From NCBI GenBank assembly GCA_963714405.1, contig CAVQOH010000002.1, forward strand, positions 1,240,001 through 1,304,000: DNA of 64,000 bases, in the 5' to 3' direction. The DNA comes from JAZGGS01 sp963714405. Its GTDB lineage: Bacteria; Bacteroidota; Ignavibacteria; Ignavibacteriales; Ignavibacteriaceae. Below the pieces are notes generated by a model. It did no database searches, had not been told where the DNA came from, and was given only the letters and a program-made list of their open reading frames with translations. Shown one piece after another: positions 18,380 through 27,414 of this stretch (the stretch's first letter is position 1; each line of letters starts with the position of its first letter). Made by a program: the position numbers and the translations under genes.

Positions 18380-18724
18380 TCAAAGTTCGTTTTGAATCCA
18401 TTCTTTCCAAACATCTGGCTTGTAATCAACAGTTGCTAAGTTTCCGTGTCTTACAATAGGAGTTCTAAATAACAAAGGATCGATTAACAATTCTTCCTCT
18501 TTGTCGTAAACCATAAACTCTAATTTCCTCTTTTTAAACTGCTTTCCCGTATCATCAAAAAGCTCATCAATAGTAATGGTGCGTTTAATATTATCAAGTT
18601 CACCTTTGGCAATTCCTTTTTCAGCAAGATCCCTAAAATGAAACGGAATTCTTCGTTCTTTAAAAAATCTTTCAGCTTTTTGTGTTTCTTTGCACTTTTT
18701 TGTGCCCATTATTTGTATGTTCAC
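18380..18724 (-). CDS. ArsC/Spx-family thioredoxin-fold protein
   Basis: 114 residues of the glutaredoxin-like ArsC/YffB family: MGTKKCKETQKAERFF at the N-terminus (C11, single cysteine rather than CxxC), FHFRDLAEKGI and TPIVRHGNLATVDYKPDVW near the end. Relatives are arsenate reductases, Spx regulators or YffB-like proteins. The single N-terminal Cys and the arginine of the IVR segment are conserved features of the reductase type. It lies far from the arsenic island at 46405, which has its own unrelated ArsC, so true arsenate reduction here is uncertain. Confidence 0.8.
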   Translation of the reverse strand: MNIQIMGTKKCKETQKAERFFKERRIPFHFRDLAEKGIAKGELDNIKRTITIDELFDDTGKQFKKRKLEFMVYDKEEELLIDPLLFRTPIVRHGNLATVDYKPDVWKEWIQNEL

Positions 18725-18804
18725 TTTAACACCATTTTTAACATCTTTACATATTGCAAAATAAAAACTATTTTATATTTATAATAAATTCAACCGGCAG
18801 AAAA

Positions 18805-20589
18805 ATGAAAAAAAATCTACTCATATACTGTATAATTATTTTCACCGCAAACCTGCTTCCTCAATCCTTACCAATTTTTTTAGATGGAAAAACGGAAGAT
18901 TGGAATATTCCACTTCCAACTTATATTGATACGGAAAACGATGGTTATGTGTATGATTTTAAGTATTTCTCTGTTACAAATGATGAGCAGTTTTTTTTTA
19001 TAAGATTAAATTTCACTCCCGAAGCAAAATTAATAGAAGAAAACCTTTTAACTCTGTACATTGATGGCGATAATAACAATGCTACAGGTGTTTCAGCAAA
19101 TGGAATAGGGGCAGAATTAAGATGGGATTTTGGAAACAGGACAGGACAGTTCTATAAAAACGGTACGACAAATATTTCTTTTCCGGAAATTCAGTTTAGA
19201 GCTCTTCCTACTGTTACAGATACAACTTACGAAATAGCAATTGGCAGGAACGTATTACCAAATGGCAGCGATCCTCTATTTTCATCTCCTTCAATTAAAA
19301 TATTTTTTAAGGATAATGATACTAACGGCGATTGGATGCCAAATAATGGTGAAACTTTTGAATATACTTTTGATAACACTCCAACCCCGCAATTTATACC
19401 GATTGAAGTTAATAAAGAGGATACTTCCTTTTTAAGAATTATGAATTATAACGTACTTCAGGATGGTTTACTCGATCCGGGAAGAGAAGATAATTTTGAA
19501 AGAATTCTGCAAGCTGTAAAACCGGATATTATTTGTTTCAACGAATTTTTTAACTCCTCTGCAGCGCAGGTGATAGGCGCATTAAACCAGATGCTTCCCT
19601 TACCCGGAGGTGCAAGCTGGTATGGTGTAAAACGGGTTGACGGAAATGTTACGGTTTCCAAATATCCCTTTATTCAAAGCTGGGAAGTATATCCTGGGCA
19701 TAGAATTGCAGCATCACTAATAGATTTACCACAATATTTTGAAAAAGATATTATGGTTATAAACGCTCACTTAAAATGCTGCGGCGGAGTGCAAAATGAT
19801 GAAACACGCCAGCTTGAAGCTGATGCTACAATTGCTTTTATACTCGATGCGAAAACTCCAGGGGGTGTAATAGATTTACCCGAAGAAACTCCGTTTTTAA
19901 TTGCGGGGGATTTGAATTTAGTTGGTTTACGGCAGCAGTTGACAACTCTTACAACAGGTGAAATTATAAACACACAAATTTTTGGAAATGGCGCTCCGCC
20001 TGATTGGGATAACACAAATTTAGAAGATCTTCTTTCATCTCAAACCGATAAAAGAACCGCATACACCTGGCGTAATGATAACAGCTCTTTTCCTCCAGGA
20101 AGATTGGATTTTCAAATTTATTCTAATAGTGTTTTAACTGTTGAGAAAGATTTTGTGATACAAACTGAAGTAATGAGTGCAAGCAGGTTAACACAATACG
20201 GTTTGCAGCAATTTGATACCAGGGGTGCTTCCGATCACTTTCCTAAAGTATCTGATTATTCATATGATGGCACAACAAATATTGCCAGTGAATCTGAATT
20301 AAATGATTTTAGATTAGAACAAAACTACCCAAACCCATTTAACCCAACTACTACAATTAAATACCAAATACCCGTGGAGAGTTTTGTAATACTTAAAATT
20401 TATGATGTTTTAGGAAATGAAGTTGCATCTTTAGTAAATGGAGAAAAACCTGCAGGAAGTTATGAAATGGATTTTAATGGTAGTGAATTATCAAGTGGAA
20501 TATATTTTTATCAGCTTAAAACTGGTGATCCCGAAACAAGTTCGGGACAGGGCTTTGTTGAAACTAAAAAAATGTTATTGATGAAGTAA
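18805..20589 (+). CDS. Secreted endonuclease/exonuclease/phosphatase-fold protein with T9SS sorting domain
   Basis: About 594 residues. ATG 18805 starts a signal peptide (MKKNLLIYCIIIFTANLLPQ); the in-frame TTG at 18754 would put 17 polar residues in front and is not preferred. After a beta-rich N-terminal domain (about 20-200) comes an EEP domain: LRIMNYNVLQDG, PDIICFNEFF, VINAHLKCCGG, IAGDLNLVG, RLDFQIYS and GASDHFPKV, covering the metal and catalytic Asn/His/Asp set. The C-terminus is a type A T9SS sorting domain (QNYPNPFNPTTTIKYQI ... TKKMLLMK). It probably acts outside the cell on nucleic acid, phosphodiesters or phospholipids; the substrate is unknown. Confidence 0.88.
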   Translation: MKKNLLIYCIIIFTANLLPQSLPIFLDGKTEDWNIPLPTYIDTENDGYVYDFKYFSVTNDEQFFFIRLNFTPEAKLIEENLLTLYIDGDNNNATGVSANGIGAELRWDFGNRTGQFYKNGTTNISFPEIQFRALPTVTDTTYEIAIGRNVLPNGSDPLFSSPSIKIFFKDNDTNGDWMPNNGETFEYTFDNTPTPQFIPIEVNKEDTSFLRIMNYNVLQDGLLDPGREDNFERILQAVKPDIICFNEFFNSSAAQVIGALNQMLPLPGGASWYGVKRVDGNVTVSKYPFIQSWEVYPGHRIAASLIDLPQYFEKDIMVINAHLKCCGGVQNDETRQLEADATIAFILDAKTPGGVIDLPEETPFLIAGDLNLVGLRQQLTTLTTGEIINTQIFGNGAPPDWDNTNLEDLLSSQTDKRTAYTWRNDNSSFPPGRLDFQIYSNSVLTVEKDFVIQTEVMSASRLTQYGLQQFDTRGASDHFPKVSDYSYDGTTNIASESELNDFRLEQNYPNPFNPTTTIKYQIPVESFVILKIYDVLGNEVASLVNGEKPAGSYEMDFNGSELSSGIYFYQLKTGDPETSSGQGFVETKKMLLMK

Positions 20590-20601
20590 AAATCATCAAA
20601 A

Positions 20602-22059
20602 TTAAATCGTAAACTCTTTAATTCTAATCTTTTGTGTTCTCTTAGAACGCGGGAATCGGCTCTTTATCCCACCTTTTATTACAACACCTGTACCCATTAT
20701 AACGCCCTCATAACTTACAGCATATTGCCCGGGTTCAAGGGAATCATTTAAAATTAATCCACCTGTAAGATAAGTTTTAAGCTCATCCAGGTTTTTAACT
20801 TCATAAATATTTTTTGTTATATCTTTTTCTAAAACCTGCGCTGCGTGCGAATGCAGTACAACCTTATCGTTTTTGTCAATTACTCCGAACTTAGTTCCTA
20901 TCCTATGGAATAAACCAAGATTTTCATCAGTCCAATCACCGCTAACAAAAAATATTTCTTTTCTCTTCAGCATATAATTATACCCGGATAAAACTTTTTT
21001 CTTAATACCAAACTCATCAGAAATCTGCTTTAAATAATTTTTTATTTCTTTTTCATCAGGTTTATGGAAAGTCATTACGTAATTCCTTCGTTTCTTTTCC
21101 TGTTCCGGTGGAATGGTTTCACCAGTTTTCTTTAGCTTAACCATAAAAAATCCATCAGAATCTGCTTCCCACGGAACAATTCTTATTGCTTTGGAAAGAT
21201 TTTCATTTAAATCAATTCCGTGGTAGCGTGTAAAACCTTCCCTGTGCTGGTATGGCAGATCAATATCCATTATTTCTACAGGATAATTACGCAAAATATT
21301 ATTTATTACAAGCTCGTTTTCCTCAGGGGTTAATGTACAGGTTGAATAAACTACTTCACCTCCGACTTTTAACATTTTAATTGCAGCAACCATCAATCTT
21401 GTTTGAAGATCTGTTAAACGCGCAACTCTTTCTAAAGACCACCATTTGTTCACTTCGTGTTTTTTCTGAATAATTCCCAATCCGCTGCAAGGAGCATCAA
21501 CTAATATTTTATCAAAAGCTGCATCATAATATTTGCTAAGGATCTCTCCCTTGGAATTTAGTACACCGTAATTAAGGAAGTTCATTTTATCAAGATTAAA
21601 AACCAGCGCTTTAATTCTATCAATCTGAACTTCGTTCACTACTAGCTTCCCTTTATTTTGCATAAGTTCTGCAAGCTGCGTAGTTTTAGAACCTGGAGCA
21701 GAGCATAAATCTAAAACAGTATCATTTACAGAAGGATTTAGAACCAGCGGGGGAAACATAGATGAAACACCCTGTATATAGTATAGCCCAAAAACGAGCT
21801 CAAGTGTTGTACCCACAAATTCATATCCACCCGTAATTTTTAATGCATTTGCAGGATAATCAAGCTCCTGTGTAGAAATTCCGTAATTGTCATAAAGCCG
21901 TTTAGCCAAATCTTCACGGTTAATTTTAAGCTCGTTAACTCTTATATACTTTGTTGGGGGTTTTTTAACAAATGCCCAATATTGTTTTGCGGCATCATCA
22001 CCAAAAACCGCACATAGGTAAGTATAAACTTTTTCTGATACTCTGGCTTTTCGTTTCAT
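20602..22059 (-). CDS. NSUN/RsmF-family RNA cytosine-C5 methyltransferase
   Basis: 485 residues. The SAM-binding motif is DLCSAPGSKTTQLAEL, the catalytic cysteine motif is DAPCSGLG and the second is STCTLTPEENE. A C-terminal extension of about 170 residues ends in a PUA-like basic segment (GGIKSRFPRSKRTQKIRIK). Members make m5C in rRNA or tRNA; RsmF, which also has such an extension, acts on 16S rRNA. It is the last gene of a four-gene operon starting with bshA; its start overlaps the preceding stop by one base. Confidence 0.93.
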   Translation of the reverse strand: MKRKARVSEKVYTYLCAVFGDDAAKQYWAFVKKPPTKYIRVNELKINREDLAKRLYDNYGISTQELDYPANALKITGGYEFVGTTLELVFGLYYIQGVSSMFPPLVLNPSVNDTVLDLCSAPGSKTTQLAELMQNKGKLVVNEVQIDRIKALVFNLDKMNFLNYGVLNSKGEILSKYYDAAFDKILVDAPCSGLGIIQKKHEVNKWWSLERVARLTDLQTRLMVAAIKMLKVGGEVVYSTCTLTPEENELVINNILRNYPVEIMDIDLPYQHREGFTRYHGIDLNENLSKAIRIVPWEADSDGFFMVKLKKTGETIPPEQEKKRRNYVMTFHKPDEKEIKNYLKQISDEFGIKKKVLSGYNYMLKRKEIFFVSGDWTDENLGLFHRIGTKFGVIDKNDKVVLHSHAAQVLEKDITKNIYEVKNLDELKTYLTGGLILNDSLEPGQYAVSYEGVIMGTGVVIKGGIKSRFPRSKRTQKIRIKEFTI

Positions 22060-22487
22060 CAGATCCTTATTAAGTTTAATTTTTTAAATACTTCATTTAC
22101 AATATTTAAGTTATCTTCTGAACCAGGGAACGCAATTCTGTATTCCCTTTGAATTTTCTTTAATATGAAATCAATATAACGTTCATATTCTTCAACGGCA
22201 GTTTTAATCATTTCTTTTTCAAGGGGAATTTCAATAAGTCCATTTGCACTGCTGCTAGCATACACAAAAAACTTCCCCTTCATCAGATCATCTGTTAGCA
22301 GAACCTGGCTGCCATCAGTAGTGATTACCTCAACATTTCCAAATAGCTCTTTACCCAAAATTAGAGTTTTTGCAGGAATTTCAAGCTTTTCAACCGAAGA
22401 TGTTCTGATAAAATCATCCGGAAAAACTTTTATTCCGTCCTTCAAAAAACTTTTCACAGTTAATGAAATAAACTCTTTTACAGTCAC
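22059..22487 (-). CDS. Unknown 142-aa protein in the bshA operon
   Basis: Not recognised. The protein is acidic and predicted soluble. The central part is beta-rich (GNVEVITTDGSQVLLTDD, KGKFFVYASSSANGLIEIPL) and the C-terminus is helical (EEYERYIDFILKKIQREY). No catalytic motif or cysteine is evident. It is packed one base from the DNPH1-like gene and overlaps the methyltransferase gene by one base, so it is certainly cotranscribed. Confidence 0.7.
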   Translation of the reverse strand: MTVKEFISLTVKSFLKDGIKVFPDDFIRTSSVEKLEIPAKTLILGKELFGNVEVITTDGSQVLLTDDLMKGKFFVYASSSANGLIEIPLEKEMIKTAVEEYERYIDFILKKIQREYRIAFPGSEDNLNIVNEVFKKLNLIRI

Positions 22488-22488
22488 A

Positions 22489-22908
22489 CTAAGTGTTTGG
22501 TTTCGTTATATAAGTTCTTATAACCTCTCTTAATTCCTCTTCGCTGCTGTATTTTGCAATTGTTAAGAGATTAGAATCGCACCCGGTGATCATTGCTGAA
22601 ATCTTCTCGGCTGAATTGTTAAAGAGTGCGAGCACAGGTATTTTTTTCTGAAAGAGTGCATAAGAAATTTCGAACCCTACACCTAAACTTGCACCAGAAA
22701 TTTCAGCGATTAATAACTTACTGCCCTCAATCCATTTTATATCTCTTTTATAAATCTGTGCATCTGTTAACTTATTAGTTGATGAAGCCTCTGAAAATAA
22801 TCCTGTTAAAGGTGTATGCCCTTCTGCTTCAACAAAATTAACAATTTCCCAATAAAATTTTTGATATGTTATATCACCTTTAATTGGACCAGCGCAGTAT
22901 ATTATCAT
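22489..22908 (-). CDS. DNPH1/nucleoside 2-deoxyribosyltransferase-like nucleotide N-hydrolase
   Basis: 139 residues with the Rossmann-like NDT fold: IIYCAGPIKGD (residues 2-12), IYKRDIKWIEGSKLLIAEISGASLGVGFEISYA (split: RD at about 54-55, the catalytic-type E in GVGFE about 80) and a PVLALFNNSAEKISAMI segment. The order and residues resemble mammalian DNPH1 (Rcl), which hydrolyses deoxynucleoside 5'-monophosphates, more than classic lactobacillal NDT. It may clean abnormal nucleotides from the pool. It sits in a tight operon between bshA and an unknown gene. Confidence 0.8.
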   Translation of the reverse strand: MIIYCAGPIKGDITYQKFYWEIVNFVEAEGHTPLTGLFSEASSTNKLTDAQIYKRDIKWIEGSKLLIAEISGASLGVGFEISYALFQKKIPVLALFNNSAEKISAMITGCDSNLLTIAKYSSEEELREVIRTYITKPNT

Positions 22909-22909
22909 A

Positions 22910-24035
22910 TTAAGATTCTAAAATTGTTTTGTAATAGTTTTCATATAATGGAACAACATGTGCTTTATCAAAAGTATCTTCAGCTCTTTTTCTAGCTCTT
23001 TCAGAAAATAGTTTATACTTCCTTTTATTTGTTAGCAGTTCAAGAGTGTATTTTGCCATTCTATCAATATCTCCAATTTCTGCTATAAAACCGGTTTCAT
23101 TGTGTTTTACAAGTTCGGGTAAACCACCAACGCTGGAACTAATAACAGGTAAACCACAAGCCATTGCTTCGAGAGCTGCCAGCCCAAAACTTTCTGACTG
23201 AGATGGAATTAAGAATATATCACTCGATGTTAATATTTCTACCAATCCATCCTGCTTACCAAGAAATTTAACTTTATCGTATAAACCCATACTTCTACAA
23301 AGTCTTTCACATTCTGATCTATCAGGTCCATCGCCAACAAGTATTAATTTTGACGGAATTTGTTCATGTACCTTTTCAAAAATTCGTATTGTATCAGTAA
23401 CTCTTTTTACAACTCTAAAATTTGAGGTATGAATAAGCAGTTTTTCATTTTCATGTGCAAGATGCTTTTTAAAATCACCATTGAGTTTCGGTTTAAAAAT
23501 CTCCGTATCAACAAAGTTGGGTATTACTTTTATATCCTTGTTTATAGAATAATTTGTAAGGGTTTTTTCTTTTAAAAAACGGGAAACTGCTGTTACCCCA
23601 TCGCTTTGTTCTATGCTGAATTTTACTAGTGGTAAAAAAGATGGTTCTAATCCTACAAGAGTTATATCTGTACCATGCAAGGTTGTAATAATTTTCATAT
23701 CCTTTTTTTCTCGCAGCATTTGTTTTGCAAGGTAAGCGCTTGCTGCATGCGGAATTGCATAATGAACATGAAACAGATCAAGTCTTTCAAATTCTGCAAC
23801 TTCAACCATTTTACTGGCAAGGGCTAAGCTGTAAAGTGGAAATTCAAATAAGCGGGTAGCTGCTTGTCTCAACTTCGTGAAAAAAAATGTTTTCCACATA
23901 ATGATTTAACCTAAACGGAAGAGCATAGCTGATGAAGTGAACTTCGTGCCCTCTTAAAGCTAATTCTTTCCCCAATTCAGTTGCCATTACACCACTCCCT
24001 CCATAAGTGGGGTAACAGGTAATCCCTATTTTCAT
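22910..24035 (-). CDS. bshA: N-acetyl-alpha-D-glucosaminyl L-malate synthase, one frameshift
   Basis: First step of bacillithiol synthesis: transfers GlcNAc from UDP-GlcNAc to L-malate; GT4 family. The N-terminal piece (24035 down to 23844) has KIGITCYPTYGGSGVMATELG and HEVHFISYALPFRL; the other frame continues with SLALASKMVEVAEFERLD and LFHVHYAIPHAASAYLAKQM, then the GT4 donor motif SQSESFGLAALEAMACG. The pieces overlap in different frames; dropping one base in the CCGCTTATTT context (minus strand, near 23855) joins them as SSYPLFEFPLYS. Repaired length is about 375 residues, normal for BshA. No bshB or bshC is in the window. It heads a four-gene operon. Confidence 0.88.
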
Positions 24036-24165
24036 TCTTGCAAAATTTTAATAATATTGGTCTTAAATAGATTGCTAATATAAAAGAAAATTAGTGAAGA
24101 ATAAAATAATGTATGCAAAATGTGATAGTTATCATTTGAAAACAATTTACAAATAAAACTATTTT

Positions 24166-25053
24166 ATGAAGATTCTTGTACTTGGTCATTCGGTTGTTGA
24201 TAAAATAAACTATGGAAAAACTGAATTAGTTAAACCGGGTGGAATTTTTTACGCAGCTGTTGTCCTGGCTAATATATCATCTGCTAATGATAAAATTTAT
24301 TTGTGCACTGCAATTGAAGGGATGAGCCAAAATCTTTTTTTACCTGTTTATAAGCAGATTGAAATGGAATACGTTTACTACTCGGAAAAAATTCCTGAAG
24401 TTTGTCTTACCATTTATGATGATAAGGAAAGAGAAGAAACGTACAGCAGTATTTCAGATAATCTTCAATTTAATGTCGGTGATGTAAAAAGTTTTGATGG
24501 ATTACTTATTAATATGATATCAGGCTATGATCTTTCACTAAATCAGCTTAAAGAAATTAGAAAAAAATATAGCGGATTAATTTATTTTGATGTTCATACA
24601 TTTGCCCGTGGTTTTGATAAAAACGGAAAAAGGGATTTCAGGCAAATTCAAAATTTTAATTCCTGGGCTGAATGTGTAGATATTATACAAGCTAATGAAT
24701 CTGAGATAAAAACTTTATCATCCCAAACAAAAGAAGAAGAAATTGTCAAAGAACTTTTTGATTGCGGGATAGAACAATTTATTGTTACAAAAGGGGGCAA
24801 AGGTGTAAAAGTATATTTTATAAAAAACAATTCTTTAACTTCCATAACAATACCTGCAATAAAAACCGTAACAGTTAACAAAGTTGGCTGCGGTGATGTT
24901 TTTGGGGCAGTATTTTTTTATAACTATATTAGAAATAAAAATTTAATTGAAGCTTTAACACTTGCCAACATTGCCGCAGGAATAAGCACAACCTATACAA
25001 ATATGAATGATTTTGTAAACATTAAAGCAGATGTACTCGCAAGATATAATTAA
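24166..25053 (+). CDS. PfkB-family sugar kinase-like protein
   Basis: 295 residues of the ribokinase/PfkB family: N-terminal KPGGIFYAAVVLAN (substrate GG motif) and the C-terminal ATP/catalytic segment VNKVGCGDVFGAVFFYNY, in which the usual GAGD is GCGD with the catalytic Asp kept. FIVTKGGKGVKVY is the preceding strand. The substrate is unknown; neighbours for an RmlD-like reductase and a HAD phosphatase suggest sugar or nucleotide-sugar metabolism. It overlaps the next gene by 23 nt. Confidence 0.85.
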   Translation: MKILVLGHSVVDKINYGKTELVKPGGIFYAAVVLANISSANDKIYLCTAIEGMSQNLFLPVYKQIEMEYVYYSEKIPEVCLTIYDDKEREETYSSISDNLQFNVGDVKSFDGLLINMISGYDLSLNQLKEIRKKYSGLIYFDVHTFARGFDKNGKRDFRQIQNFNSWAECVDIIQANESEIKTLSSQTKEEEIVKELFDCGIEQFIVTKGGKGVKVYFIKNNSLTSITIPAIKTVTVNKVGCGDVFGAVFFYNYIRNKNLIEALTLANIAAGISTTYTNMNDFVNIKADVLARYN

Positions 25054-25945
25054 GCGCAGGATTTTTATTGTTGGTGCAAACGGAATGCTTGGGCAGCGTA
25101 CCATTGATTTTTACATACCCAATAAAAGTGTTGAGCTTTTTGCCTGCTCAATTGAAGAGGAACCACTCTTTAATAGTGTAGAATATCTTTGCTGCAACAT
25201 TACTGAGCGCGATAAAATAAAAAAAGCCGTTTATAATTTTATGCCTGATGTAATTATAAACGCAGCTGCTTACACAAATGTGGATCTTAGCGAAACAGAG
25301 AGAGAAACTGCCTGGAAGATTAATGTAAAAGGTGTAGAGCACCTTGCAGAAGCTGCACGTGTTATTGATGCACACATAATTCATATCTCTTCAGATTATA
25401 TTTTTGATGGTAAAAATGGCCCGTACTCTGAAGATGCAAAACCAAACCCGCTTGGTTATTACGGCAGAACAAAGCTTGCCAGTGAAAATGTTTTAAAAAT
25501 AAGCGGAGCTGTCCATACAATTTTAAGAACGAATGTTTTGTACGGTGTTGCATCAAAAAGTAAAGCTGATTTTGTTAAATGGCTTATAGATACAGTAAGC
25601 AAAGGCAAACCGGTTAAAATTGTTGATGATCAAATAAACAACCCCACTTTTATTGATGATCTTATCCAGGCAATAAGCAAAGTAATAGAATTCCGGAAGC
25701 TTGGAGTTTATAATATTGGTGGCAAAGAATTTATATCACGATATGAATTCACAAAAATAATTGCAGAGTATTTTAATTTAGATAAATCCCTTATTTCTCC
25801 CGTAACCACGGAAGAGCTTAAGCAATCTGCAAAGAGACCACTTAAATCGGGTTTAATAACTCTAAAAGCCGAATCCGAGCTTGGATATAAACCTGTGAGT
25901 ATTCGGGAATCACTTGAAGCAATAAAACGAAAACTTGATTTATGA
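25031..25945 (+). CDS. RmlD-like dTDP-4-dehydrorhamnose reductase / SDR
   Basis: 304 residues, extended short-chain dehydrogenase. The NAD(P) site is FIVGANGMLGQR (residues about 12-23), INAAAYTNVDLSE is the family fingerprint, and the catalytic set is the SSDYIFDG serine and YYGRTK (Tyr-x3-Lys), with LRTNVLYG. RmlD makes dTDP-L-rhamnose, but no rmlA, rmlB or rmlC is nearby, so another NDP-sugar is possible. The start overlaps the kinase gene and could be slightly further downstream. The stop overlaps the HAD gene by 4 nt. Confidence 0.87.
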   Translation: MYSQDIIKRRIFIVGANGMLGQRTIDFYIPNKSVELFACSIEEEPLFNSVEYLCCNITERDKIKKAVYNFMPDVIINAAAYTNVDLSETERETAWKINVKGVEHLAEAARVIDAHIIHISSDYIFDGKNGPYSEDAKPNPLGYYGRTKLASENVLKISGAVHTILRTNVLYGVASKSKADFVKWLIDTVSKGKPVKIVDDQINNPTFIDDLIQAISKVIEFRKLGVYNIGGKEFISRYEFTKIIAEYFNLDKSLISPVTTEELKQSAKRPLKSGLITLKAESELGYKPVSIRESLEAIKRKLDL

Positions 25946-26733
25946 AAAATATTATTGATAAGTATTCAGGATTTATTTTTGATCTGGATGGTACCGTTTA
26001 CCGTGGAACACATATTATTCCCAATGCAGAAAAAACCATAAATCATTTAAAGGAATTAGGTAAAAAAGTTATTTTTATTTCCAACAAAACAACTGGCAGT
26101 GTTAAGGATTATCATCAATTTCTAAGTAAGAATGGATTGCAAATTGAACAGGATGAAATAGTTAATTCAACAATAGTTATAAAAAAATACTTAGCAGAGA
26201 ATTTTAAAGGAGCTTCCTTTTTTGCGATTGGAGAAAAAATTTTTATTGATGAAATTGAAAGTACAGGATTGTACTATTCAGATAACCCTGCTAAAGTAGA
26301 AATACTCGTTGTAACTTTAGATCGTACACTAAATTATGAAAAACTTGAAATAGCTGCACGATCGCTTGAAAATGGCGCAAGGTTTTTTGCTGCCAATATA
26401 GATGATACTTGCCCGGTTGATGAGGGAGAAGTTCTGGATGCAGGTTCAACAATATCCGCACTGGAAAAAAGAACCCACAAAAAACTAGAACTGCATTTTG
26501 GTAAACCTTCACATTTTATGTTTGAAGAAGTTAGAAGAAGAATAAAAACAAATCTCTCTAAACTGTTATTAATTGGTGATAGATTGGAAACAGATATAGC
26601 AATGGGAAATCAATTTGGAATTGATACAGCTCTTGTTGATACAGGTGTAAAATATTTCCCGAACGGCTTAAATGGAATAACACCAACCTATCATTTTAAT
26701 TCAATTTTTGATTTAATAAATCATAAAGTTTAA
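25942..26733 (+). CDS. HAD-superfamily NagD-like phosphatase
   Basis: 263 residues, class IIA HAD. Motif I is FIFDLDGTVYRG (residues about 12-23), motif II is VIFISNKTTGS and the C-terminal motif is LLIGDRLETDIAMGNQFGIDTALVDTG. NagD/AraL-type enzymes dephosphorylate sugar phosphates or nucleotides, and the cap domain gives specificity, which cannot be read here. Translational coupling (ATGA) to the RmlD-like gene supports a shared pathway. Confidence 0.92.
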   Translation: MKNIIDKYSGFIFDLDGTVYRGTHIIPNAEKTINHLKELGKKVIFISNKTTGSVKDYHQFLSKNGLQIEQDEIVNSTIVIKKYLAENFKGASFFAIGEKIFIDEIESTGLYYSDNPAKVEILVVTLDRTLNYEKLEIAARSLENGARFFAANIDDTCPVDEGEVLDAGSTISALEKRTHKKLELHFGKPSHFMFEEVRRRIKTNLSKLLLIGDRLETDIAMGNQFGIDTALVDTGVKYFPNGLNGITPTYHFNSIFDLINHKV

Positions 26734-26805
26734 TTTAATATTAAAATACCCCCAACCTTTTTAAACTTTTACAAGTCAAACCTTTAGTTATGAAGAAAGG
26801 ACTTA

Positions 26806-27393
26806 ATGGCTTTAAGTGATATCGAATTGATTCATCAGGTAAAAAAGGGGAATGAAAATGCCTTCGAGCAATTAGTTTATCGCTACGATCGCACAGTCCT
26901 TTCCATCGCAATTAAATATACGGGAAACACTGATGATGCAAAAGATATCTACCAGGAAATATTTATAAGAGTTTACCGGGGAATAAATAATTTTCAGTTT
27001 AGAAGTGAGTTTTCAACCTGGTTATATCGTATTGCGGTTAATGTTTGCCTTACTTATAAAAGCCGAAGCAAAGAATATTTAAAAGTATCAATTATTGAAA
27101 ACGATGGTGAAAACGAATTTACTAATGATGGTTCAAATAATTTTATTTATGATGGATCATCACCCGAAGAAGATGTAGCGAACAAAGAACTTGGAGAAAT
27201 AATTGATACAGCTTTAAACGCGCTATCACCGAGACAAAAGATGATATTTATTCTTAAGCATTACGAAGGATATAAAATAAGAGAAATTGCAGAGATGCTA
27301 AACTGCAAAGAAGGCACAGTTAAAAAATATTTATTTGATGCGGTAAAGAATCTTAGAAATAAATTAAGCGGTATTTATGCGTTACAGAATTAA
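26806..27393 (+). CDS. ECF-type RNA polymerase sigma factor
   Basis: 195 residues. Region 2 shows FEQLVYRYDRTVLSIAIKYTG, DAKDIYQEIFIRVYRG and FSTWLYRIAVNVCL; region 4 shows LSPRQKMIFILKHYEGYKIREIAE and EGTVKKYLFDAVKNLR. An acidic 30-residue spacer between the regions (NDGENEFTNDGSNNF) is longer than usual. An AAGAAAGGA ribosome-binding site precedes ATG 26806. It heads a three-gene unit with a membrane anti-sigma-like protein and a repeat protein. Confidence 0.95.
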   Translation: MALSDIELIHQVKKGNENAFEQLVYRYDRTVLSIAIKYTGNTDDAKDIYQEIFIRVYRGINNFQFRSEFSTWLYRIAVNVCLTYKSRSKEYLKVSIIENDGENEFTNDGSNNFIYDGSSPEEDVANKELGEIIDTALNALSPRQKMIFILKHYEGYKIREIAEMLNCKEGTVKKYLFDAVKNLRNKLSGIYALQN

Positions 27394-27414
27394 GAAATTA
27401 CTATTGAGGTTTTA

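Noticed and set aside
18380..18724. ArsC/Spx-like protein as part of the arsenic system
   Set aside because: It is about 28 kb from the ars operon, which has its own arsC of another fold, and has no arsenic neighbours.
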